Below the pieces are notes generated by a model. That model was not told where the DNA came from and searched no databases. It was given only the letters and a program-made list of their open reading frames with translations. The translations under genes and the position numbers were made by a program. Shown in pieces: positions 55,968-64,000 of a stretch of 64,000 nucleotides of DNA. The stretch is from assembly GCF_004337985.1 (NCBI RefSeq), contig NC_043742.1, forward strand, positions 3,024,176 to 3,088,175, in the 5' to 3' direction. The DNA is from Pyricularia pennisetigena (lineage: Eukaryota; Ascomycota; Sordariomycetes; Magnaporthales; Pyriculariaceae). How positions within the stretch are numbered: the stretch's first letter is position 1; every line of letters starts with the position of its first letter.

Positions 55968-56128
55968 ACAGGACGATGTTAGTAGAGAGGCGTAGACACA
56001 CACCCACTGGATAATGACGCGATGGCGGCCTGTTGTATACCATAACGCAAGAAGCCTATGGGCATCAAGCATGCGGATCTGGACCTGCGTTGCGACCTTC
56101 TTAAGAATTACACAGCGGGTTTATCCAT

Positions 56129-58298
56129 TCAGGATTGCTCCACAGCAGGATTGCCATGCGTCGCAGCCATCGCATCCTCGACCAGCACGCTGCAGTTCCG
56201 TTCCTGTGTCGACACTGCCACATCCTGTGCCGGATTCGACTTGAAAAAGTTGACTGGCTTAAGCCCAACGACCATCTTTTCGCACGGCATGACCGGCCAG
56301 TCTTCAACGCGCGGGTTGTGGGTCGATCCAAACGTGTGCCAGACGACGATATCTCGATCCCTAACGCTCCTGTCGACACGATTGTCGATCCAAGACGAAA
56401 TGCCCTCCCCTCCGGCAGACTGCATCGTCCACCGCCCAGCGGGGAAGAGTTCGTCGTCCGAGTGACGCGTCACCCATACGGCGTGGGATGCGTACTCGGA
56501 CCGCCGCGCGTGGAACGAGGTCGGGTCGGCGAGGAGCATTTGGCTGTAGCATGGGAGGAGCTTGAAGCCGACGCCGCCGCCCGTAACGGGGTTTTTGACG
56601 TTTTCGTTGACCATCTTGAAGGTTCTGTTCTTGGTGAAGTCCAAATCCAGCCCGCATTCTGCCTCCACGACCTGCGACTCGGTCTCGAAACCCATCCCAA
56701 ACGGGTTCGCGTCACCCGGGGGCATCGGTCGCGTCTCCTCCACGACCAGAGAGTTGGAGTGGCCGTCGATGGCGGGGTCGATTCGCAGGCAGAAGAGGTG
56801 CTGGTGGAAAGGTGCAAACACCCCCGGGGCCACAACCGTGCCGTACCGTGGAGGGTTCGGCTCGTCGATGTCGATGGGTGAAGTCGATACGATTCCCGTG
56901 GCTCGCACCTCGTAGAAGATGCTCCCATCCTGGTGGAAATTCCATATGAAGATGTATTCGTAGTTGCTCACGGTAATGATCGTTTGCAGAACCAAGACCC
57001 GTGAGCGCGTGACGACCGCGTTGCCGGTCCGGTAGTTTGTGTGCTTCCACAGGATCCCGTCGTCAACCTCGTGGCAGCAAATGACGTTGGGCATCAGTAA
57101 TGGGTCTCCTGACGCGGTGGAAAGCCAGCCGTCAAAGTACTTGATGTGGCCCAGGCAGTCACACCCCAGCTTCAGGTTGTTGGCGTTGATACCTGCGCCG
57201 TCGTTGCCGAGGTCAAATGCGCCCTTGCGGGGATAGGGGCGCCGAGGATCGGCATACGGAACGAACATCTCGGAGAGGGACAGGCGGTAGAAGAGGCTAC
57301 GATTGTCATACCTCACGTCATGGAGAACCATGCCCTCGCGGTAGTTGAAGCTGACGCGCATGGAGAAGTTCTCCCAGCTTATGTGACTCCCTCGGACTGT
57401 GAACGAGGGTCCGTCTGGTTGGTTGACAAGATAGGGTTTGGTCGATGCCCGTGAACCTTGTACGAGATCCGGGTGGTATTCGCTGTTGGTGTGGATCTTG
57501 CGGCGGTCGAATGGCTTCTCATGCTCAGTAGTCGTCCTCCCGTCGGCACCAGAGGGAAGGCGGTAGATTTTGGTGACCTGAAGATTGCCAGACACCTCGG
57601 CGCAAAGGTCAAGTGGATAGGCGTAATAATTGGCATCATCGTGATCAGAAAGACGCATATAAAACCACGCCTGACCGGGACTTTGGGTTAGCTGCGGCTG
57701 CTGTTGCTACTGCGAGACTTGTATTCCCGTATTTTTCAAGGGCTATACTATACCATTGCCAGCCTTTCTGTCATATCATTTTCTCCATCCGTGGCATAAC
57801 TCCACGGCTCCACGATGACGACCGCTCCTTCTGGGAGTTCTAGTTGTTTGATCTCATCTTGGACTCTGGGATCTGCCATGGTTGCTTCGGCAACATTCTG
57901 CATGAAGACTGCGTCGGTGAACGAATGTCGACCCACGAGTTCCTCGTCCTTGACAAGCCTCTCCGCATCGAGATTGACGATTATGTCATGCAGCTTGCTC
58001 TGAATAAAAACTTGCACCCTTGCAAGCCGGTCAGGGTTTCTGTTGTGGGAGGACTGCCCCGCAGCTTCGGCTTGTAGGAAAGTAACCATCTCATCTTTGG
58101 GGGGCTCCTGCAAGGTGATAGCCCGGAAAGCGAGCTGGGAATCGGCATGGGCTTTGCGGACGATGTCAGCTGCCTGGTTTTTTTTATTTATTTTTTATAT
58201 CAGTAATGGCTACTTTATGCAACCTTGAGGTTATCGGTACCAACATGTGTAATCTCTTGGGGACCAAGAGGGTCGAAGGGATGTGGAGACACTGGCAT
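56129..58298 (-). CDS. Copper amine oxidase, 3 exons, 678 aa
   Basis: Oxidises primary amines to aldehydes with release of hydrogen peroxide and ammonia, using copper and topaquinone. Exons on the minus strand are 58298-58241, 58169-57754 and 57691-56129, totalling 679 codons. The N-terminus MPVSPHPFDPLGPQEI is characteristic of fungal enzymes. The topaquinone precursor is Tyr402 in TVSNYEY, the catalytic base Asp318 is in AFDLGNDGAG, and copper ligands are His454 and His456 (HQHLF) and His616 (THNPRVEDWPVMP). No signal peptide is seen and the C-terminus (AVEQS) is not an obvious peroxisomal signal, so location is uncertain. It converges on the preceding plus-strand gene with only 161 bp between stop codons. 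Confidence 0.92.
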
Positions 58299-58913
58299 TG
58301 TGCAACACGGAGTGAGCGAGATGCTTGTTGCCTAATGAGCACGGCAGGCTAAAAAGCGGCGAAAAGTACGTTGCGCTGTAAAGCTGAATGAGCAAGAAAA
58401 AGCAACAAATACAGGATTCTCTACATTGGGGCAGAAGTAAAACCTAACCGAAAGGGCCGTTTTTGATAGCGGCCCATGCGGCTCCGGGTTCTCGGCATGT
58501 GGACGGAGCCGACCGAGCTGATGCGGGGTATGCGATTATCTAGTCCTTGGGGCTTGCTGGGTTGTGTGTTGATAAACACTAAGCATGCATGCGGTAGCCT
58601 TGAGAGGGGGAGATATGATAAGAAGAGGTCTGGACAATCATTGTCCGTCCTACCGACCTACCTATTTGATTGAGCTGCCTGCGTATATGCCTAATTCCTG
58701 CTACCTATTTTGTACTTGTATTGGTAACAGGCGTATTGTACAAAAAAAGGGAAAAGAAAAAATATTCATATAATTATATATATTTTAAATAGCTATGCCC
58801 GAGGTGAGCGGTATGCTCAAGCACCTGTTCCATGTTCTATCGCCATATGAATGCAATCAGATAACAAGACGTCGAGCTCATGTCGGCATAACCAACCACG
58901 CACCACACTACAC
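58299..58913. other. Intergenic region between amine oxidase and arabinofuranosidase
   Basis: Promoter of the amine oxidase and 3' region of the arabinofuranosidase. An AT-rich patch with TATATATTTT lies at about 58770-58790. No gene seen. Confidence 0.4.
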
Positions 58914-61090
58914 TCAAGCAACAACGGACCAGTCGAGCAGCGCAACAGACCACTGCGGCAGCTTGAAAGTGAAGCCGTTCTGTCCAGCCGTGACGTTCCT
59001 CGTCTCGGCGACGACGACGTCGGCGGCTCCCAGCACGTTCTCGTTCAGAGGATCCGACGACGTCAAGACGGTGAGCTGGGCGCTGCTGCCCTCGACGACG
59101 CCGGGGAAGACGACGTCAAAGTCGACCTCGTCGGCGTCGCCGGTGACGTTGTAGACGGCGGCCTTCCAGAGGAACTTGTTGGCGTCGGCATTCCTGCCGG
59201 CGACCCAAAAGGCCGGGTTGTACTCGGCGCTGTTGTCGACGGGCAGCACCTCGGTGAAGCGGGCGTTGCTGAAGAGCTTGATGACGTGGTAGCTCGTCGA
59301 CAGCGTCGTGGCCGACGTGTTGGCGTTGAAGCTGATCAGGTTGGGGCTCCACTGGTACTGGTCGACGTGCTGCAGCAGCGGCGCAAAGGCGCTGCCGTAG
59401 ATCTTGTCCGGGTGCCGTTCGTTGCCGATCCAGAAGACGGCCTCGGCCACCGACGCGATCCACCACGGCCGCTCGCGGTGGTCCTTCCAGAGCACCTCGT
59501 TGCCGTTGGCGCGCGCCACGCCGTACTCGCCCACGAGCACCTTGTGGTTGCGCGAGGTGCCTTCGTCGTCCCAGAGGGTGAAGTTGCGCACGGCACCGCT
59601 GAGGGGTTCGGGGTTAGCATGAATTGGCAGCAGTCGAGGAAAAGAAAAAAAAAAAAAAAGAAAAAAAAAAAAAAAAAACACTTACTTGGGGTTTCCATAA
59701 TCATGATAGTCCAGAACAACATCCTCGGGTATCGGATCGGCTATCTCCACAGTCGAAGCCAGCAGTGTCACCGTCGGGTAGGCGGCCCGCAGAGCATCGT
59801 AGAACATGCGGAACCGATACTTGTTGTACGAGTCCATACCGGCCGAGAAGTGGTCCTCGTTGCCGATGCCGACAAAGTTGATCTTCCAAGGCTCCGGGTA
59901 GCCGAGGGCCGCCCGCTTGGCCCCGTACTCGGTGCTGGCATCCCCAGTAAGGAACTCGAGCTGGTTGAGCGCGTCCTGGATGAATATTCCAAGCTCCTCT
60001 TCGGGGGTCACAATGCCCTTGAGGTAGAGACCGGCCCAGACGATGAGGATGGGCTCGAGCTTCATGTCGTCGCACCACTGGAACTCGTGCATTAGTCACT
60101 GGAGGCTGCTTGCACAGCATGTGTTGGCATCGACTTACCAGCATGTACTCAATCAGACCAAGGCCATCAGTGTTGAAGTAGGTCCAGGCCCCGGTCCTCC
60201 CTGGGCGTTGCTCCAAGTCGCCCAAGGTTTCGTTCCAGCGCCACCTGGAACCGGCCCAGTGACCCTGAAGGTTGTTACCTCCAGGAAACCTCAGGAAGCT
60301 CGGGTTCAGATCCTCGATGGCCTTCATGAGGTCCTTGCGCATCCCATTCTTGCGGTCCTTGTAGGTGGGCGGGAACAGGCTGATCAGGTTGAAGTAGAGC
60401 GTCTGGCCGGGCTTCTCGGGGACAAAGGTCAGGGCGAACCGGCACTTGTGGCCGTGGGCTGCATCGGGGGTGATGGTGAACTCGTGCTTGGTCCACTCGC
60501 CATCGACAGACCGCGACTGGATCTTGGTGCTGGCGTAGACGGGGTTGACGTTTGCCGCGTCGCGGAAGGCCGCTGTAAAGTTTCCTTTGTACTCGCCCAT
60601 GACCCAGAAGCTGCCGGTGTACGTCTGGGGCAGGACGTCGATGCCCCAATAGCCCGGGTTCGAGATGCCCACCTCCTCGTCCAGGCCATCGACCGTGGCG
60701 CGGACCGAGACCGAGTAGGGCAGCGAGGGCGACAAGGGCTTGGGGGTGTCTTTGGTCAGCTGGACGCCGGTCACGGAACCCTGCTTCTCCCAGGGGCTCA
60801 GGGTAGCGGGCGTAAATTGGTCGCCTTGAAAGGCCCGGTTGCGGATCAGCTCGGCGTAGATGCTGCGTGTAGTGTGAGCCACAACGAACAAGGTTAGATT
60901 TTGAACTTGTGTATTTTTGTTTGTTTTATCAGGTGATACTTGTCACTCACCCTCCATCGCCACTGTGGTTGATATCCTCAAACATGAGCCCATAGGCCAG
61001 TGGGGACGCCTTCTTGCCATTGTCCGGTGAGACCTTGATGGTTACGGCGACGGCAGAAGCCGCAAGGCCGACGAGGTGTAAAACTCGCAT
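58914..61090 (-). CDS. Secreted alpha-L-arabinofuranosidase (GH51), 4 exons, 646 aa
   Basis: Releases arabinose side chains from arabinoxylan and pectic arabinan in plant cell walls. Exons on the minus strand are 61090-60951, 60862-60139, 60077-59686 and 59598-58914, totalling 647 codons. Residues 1 to about 16 form the signal peptide. The N-terminal beta-sandwich includes SPLAYGLMFEDINHSGDGG. The catalytic acid/base is Glu362 in GIGNEDHF and the nucleophile Glu443 in VLVGEYGVAR. The second junction restores GLIEYMLWCDDM, matching the family's EYM.WCEDM block. Several N-glycosylation sites are visible. Intron 3 contains long A/T tracts. It is one of two plant-polymer enzymes in the window, with the cutinase. 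Confidence 0.92.
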
Positions 61091-62129
61091 CTTGAAAAGA
61101 ATACAGCGGACTGAGTTCTTCTCTTCTGCTGCTGCCGGCTAGACACCACGGGGAGGGAGGAGACGGACGCAGCATCGTGATCGACAGAGGCCCGAGGATG
61201 CCACCTATATATACGTGTATACCTTTGCCAGCCCTTGCGCGAACCAGGTATTCCCCGCCGCACACAAGACGACTTGGTCTTTCCCGTCAACCAAAACAAA
61301 ACAAAACAGAAAAAAAAACACAAGAAAAAAAAAATCATAGTTTTTTTGACCGCGATTTTCCACAAGAGCCCCATCGACGTCGCATCCTTCTCCGCATCTC
61401 CCAGTGCCGACCAGACCCGACCTTTGCTGTAATCGGCAGCTTCCCCGTACCCAGTACGCCATCGACAGAAGCTCTCCCCGCACCGAGTCGCGCGAGCCCC
61501 ATCGCTTTTGATGAGCCGCTCCAATTGCGCCCCTGGGTGCGGAGTCGTTTTCGGGGAGGGTTTGGCACATGTAACTGCTTGCGTCGCTTCCTTGCAACGT
61601 CTCATTCGTTTGGATCGCGATACCAAAGTAGCAAAGGATGGGGAAGAGGGTGGGGGAAAAAGAAAAATAAAAAAGATTTTCGTCATTTCGTTTTCGTTTC
61701 TGGTGTCGTTGTCACCTGGGTCGACTCCGGCTTGTGAACCTGCTGACCTGACCTTACCTGACCTCGGTACCAACGTTGCATTTTTCCCCTCAATATATTT
61801 TCTTTGCTTGCCACGAGCTTTGCCCGACAATGTTGCATCAAAATACCCAAAGTTTGGAAAACAAAAAAAAAACAAATCCTCGCACTCAGTACACCACTGA
61901 ACCGCCAGATCGGTAGCTAGGCAAACAAGAAGGTACAAATAATGTATCTATGCCAATTGATTCCAATGATTTCCAGCAATTTTGTTGCGTCGTTTTGAAT
62001 CAAGGTGTATATCGTTCCAAGTGTAAATGATTCTTTCCAAGTCAAAAAAAATAAAATAAAATAAAATAAATTGGCTTTTCCCATGCATGTACGCCTTTCT
62101 AGACAGTATGCTACCCACTGTTTACAAAA
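61091..62129. other. Intergenic region of 1 kb, low-complexity
   Basis: Upstream of the arabinofuranosidase (a CTATATATACG TATA-like box at about 61204-61213 lies ~115 bp before its start codon on the minus strand) and 3' of the helicase. Contains A-rich runs (61280-61335, 61655-61675, 61860-61872) and a short AAAATA tandem (62046-62070). Long frames here on both strands are composition-driven. Confidence 0.4.
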
Positions 62130-64000
62130 CTACCCGATATTAAACTCACTGGCACCCGCACCTACCATCTTCATCATTTTCTTCATCCTCCTGGCCCTCT
62201 CAGCCTCGTCATCGTCTTGGTTATTCAAACCATCACCGTCGTCGCCCTTGGCCGTCTTCTTCCCACCACTATTCGTAGCCGATGGCTTGACCGTCCGCCT
62301 CTGAACACCGGCTCCAATACCACCGGGTGCCTCCCTCAGTCCAAACGCCTTTGCCATGTGTCCCAGGTGTAGTTGCGTCATGTCAAAGTAGACGCGCTCG
62401 TCACGCACGTGCGTCGCGTACGCGCGGATGTGGCTCCGGAACGCCTGGCGGCCAGAGGCAAGGAGCGTACCTGTCGCGCCGTCGCTGCTCTTGGGGGCGG
62501 GTTTTCCGAGTTTGGTCGATGCGCCCTTCTTTGAGTTGGACCCTTTACCGGCATTGTTCGAGGCTTGAGAAGAGGCATCTGATGCGAGCAGCCTCTGCTC
62601 AAGGTGAAGTTGGAGCGCCTCTGCTCGGGAAGTCCAGGTCTGCTTCTTGGAGTCGAGCTGTTTTTGCTGCTCCGTATCTTGCCCGTCGTCGCTTGTGGTT
62701 GTAACGGGAGGCAGGTCGATGTTTGAAGAAAACCCTGCTTGCAGCACCGAATCGTACAATTGCGGCGTCAAAGCCGTCGAGGCATTCTTCTGCAGCAGAC
62801 CGACGTAACCCTCCTCACACCCAGGTTGCAGAAAGAGTACCGCCTTTCCTGGGCGGCCTGCACGGGCCGTCCTACCTATCCGATGTACGTGGTCGGCGAC
62901 GGCGAACGCGGGATCATACTCAATTACAAGATCGACGGCCGGCACGTCCAAACCACGAGAAGATATGTCGGTCGTGATCAATATGGAAGGGTCTTTAGAC
63001 TTGGAAAAGGAGTCGAGGGTCGCGGTTCGAACAGGCTGCGCTAGTGAGCCGTGGAGCTTGTGGAGAGTAATGGTCGTGTTTGCGGGAGAGGTGATATAGC
63101 AGGCTCTGGCTACTGTCGACTCGGTGTGATTTGTAGCTGGCTTGCTCGGCTTGGTCTCTTTGGGCGGCGTATCAGGCGTCTCGCCTGCGTCTTTGGGGAC
63201 TCTCTTGGGTGTAGGTGGTGCGGCGGCTTCTTTGAGCTCCTTGATCGGCGATCGCAACAGATCAAAGTGAAAGTCGACTGAATCGGCGCATGATATAAAA
63301 ATAATGGCCTTCATCACAGACCCTCGTCGTGCAAAGCATGACTTGAGGAGTGCAATGAGCGTGACAAGACGGAGTTTTGCAGGCACAACCAGGTACGACT
63401 GCTTCAGCTGCGAAGGCGCAGCAAAGACAGCCTCACTCGCTTCGTCCCCCTCTTTTGCCGCCTCGGCACCATCAACTTTGATGAGCTCAGTTTTGTCGGC
63501 TTCCAGACTGTATTCTCCCAGCCTCCTGACCTGCGCATGGTCGAGGGTGGCCGAACACAGCACCGTGACTCTCCTGGTGGGGAGTGCCGGCTCCAGCTGG
63601 ATGCCGTCCGGGTTGATCTTCTTCAGCGGCGCCTCGCGCATCTTTGAGACGATCTCCTTGAGGTCATCCATGAAACCCATCTCCATCATGCGATCACCTT
63701 CATCCAGGATCAACCAGCGCGCCAGGCTGACGTCCAGAACCTTTGTATTGTCCAAGTGATCCTTTAGACGACCAGGCGTGGCAATCAGAATGTTGATCCC
63801 CTTTCGTATCCGTGCCTTCTCCGAGTGCTTGCTCTCACCGCCAATCACGGTTGTGCTGACGATCCACGGAGCGCACCGCAGCAGTTTCTCCAGCACCGTC
63901 GCAATCTGCTTGCATAGCTCTCGCGTGGGCGCCAGGACTATGGCAAACAGGCCCGAGTTGCGGTGGATCTTCTTCTTCTTTGCATCCTTGGAGATGGTCC
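62130..64000 (-). CDS. DBP7: Dbp7-type DEAD-box ATP-dependent RNA helicase, C-terminal part (5' end outside window)
   Basis: Nucleolar RNA helicase of the Dbp7/DDX31 group, needed for early assembly of the large ribosomal subunit. The frame is open to the window edge, where motif Ia is visible (LAPTRELCKQI), so the N-terminus and the Walker A motif lie beyond 64000. Following motifs are TPGRL, DEGDRMMEMGFMDDL (DEGD in place of DEAD, as in Dbp7), SATL (motif III), IIFISC, ITTDISSRGLDVPAVD and HRIGRTARAGRPG. The C-terminal region has FRSHIRAYATH and FGLREAPGGIG, characteristic of this group, and a basic end (RARRMKKMMKMV). A Pro/Lys/Thr-rich insert lies between motifs III and IV. No intron is needed in the visible part. 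Confidence 0.9.
   Translation of the reverse strand, partial: TISKDAKKKKIHRNSGLFAIVLAPTRELCKQIATVLEKLLRCAPWIVSTTVIGGESKHSEKARIRKGINILIATPGRLKDHLDNTKVLDVSLARWLILDEGDRMMEMGFMDDLKEIVSKMREAPLKKINPDGIQLEPALPTRRVTVLCSATLDHAQVRRLGEYSLEADKTELIKVDGAEAAKEGDEASEAVFAAPSQLKQSYLVVPAKLRLVTLIALLKSCFARRGSVMKAIIFISCADSVDFHFDLLRSPIKELKEAAAPPTPKRVPKDAGETPDTPPKETKPSKPATNHTESTVARACYITSPANTTITLHKLHGSLAQPVRTATLDSFSKSKDPSILITTDISSRGLDVPAVDLVIEYDPAFAVADHVHRIGRTARAGRPGKAVLFLQPGCEEGYVGLLQKNASTALTPQLYDSVLQAGFSSNIDLPPVTTTSDDGQDTEQQKQLDSKKQTWTSRAEALQLHLEQRLLASDASSQASNNAGKGSNSKKGASTKLGKPAPKSSDGATGTLLASGRQAFRSHIRAYATHVRDERVYFDMTQLHLGHMAKAFGLREAPGGIGAGVQRRTVKPSATNSGGKKTAKGDDGDGLNNQDDDEAERARRMKKMMKMVGAGASEFNIG

Noticed and set aside
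58851..60095. Plus-strand frame of 414 codons opposite the arabinofuranosidase
   Set aside because: It reads through intron A-tracts as a poly-lysine run and has no domain. The minus strand encodes a complete GH51 enzyme.
61042..61938. Minus-strand frame of 298 codons upstream of the arabinofuranosidase
   Set aside because: It crosses the promoter and low-complexity A-tracts and overlaps exon 1 out of frame. No domain.
1..64000. CRISPR arrays, bacterial operons or prophage features
   Set aside because: No regularly spaced short repeats of that type. Spliced genes and retrotransposons show a eukaryotic nuclear origin.

Overview
The window reads as nuclear DNA of a filamentous ascomycete. The evidence is short spliced introns (about 60-210 bp, GT...AG, with CTAAC-like branch sites), fungal gene families (cutinase, GH51 arabinofuranosidase, copper amine oxidase, Clr5-domain regulator, Dbp7-type helicase) and transposons that look mutated by repeat-induced point mutation (RIP): stop-riddled reading frames, TA-rich, CA/TG-poor, with CG retained. 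A Sordariomycete is likely. A Magnaporthales-like plant pathogen is possible but not proven from this sequence.

The window has two compartments. Bases 1 to about 31,500 are an AT-rich repeat island. It holds a degraded Ty3/gypsy pol with a chromodomain (1-1726), an unidentified degraded minus-strand frame and a 120-bp tandem repeat (2110-3930), and two inverted copies of a Ty1/copia element (4200-7376 on plus, about 17707-23650 on minus). There is also a Tc1/mariner transposase relic (7420-7749) and two inverted copies of a ~660-bp LTR-like element carrying tRNA-like sequences (7750-8412 and 21735-22392). The most prominent component is a non-coding terminal-inverted-repeat family, 1.4-1.86 kb, with termini TAGTCTCAG...CTGAGACTA. 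Five copies have 9-bp target-site duplications, one is nested in another, and several are truncated. Nested in this island is one apparently intact two-exon gene for a 172-residue secreted protein (11618-12209), a candidate effector.

From about 31,616 onward the sequence is ordinary gene-rich DNA. In order it holds: an MNN2/GT71-type mannosyltransferase (-), a cutinase (+, 4 exons), a seven-helix membrane protein (+, 6 exons including a 10-bp exon), a probable pseudogene (+), a guanine deaminase (+), a two-HKD phospholipase D (-, 4 exons), a secreted cysteine-containing protein (-), a Clr5-domain regulator (-, 2 exons), an uncharacterised basic/low-complexity protein (+, 3 exons), a copper amine oxidase (-, 3 exons), a secreted GH51 alpha-L-arabinofuranosidase (-, 4 exons) and a Dbp7-type DEAD-box helicase cut by the window end (-). 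Proposed exon sets sum to whole codons and restore the family motifs.

Functionally the gene-rich part mixes housekeeping genes (mannosylation, purine salvage, phospholipid turnover, ribosome biogenesis) with plant-surface or plant-wall genes (cutinase, arabinofuranosidase, two small secreted proteins). The genes have separate promoters and are not an operon. The border between compartments is sharp: the last repeat ends at 31504 and the mannosyltransferase stop codon is at 31616.
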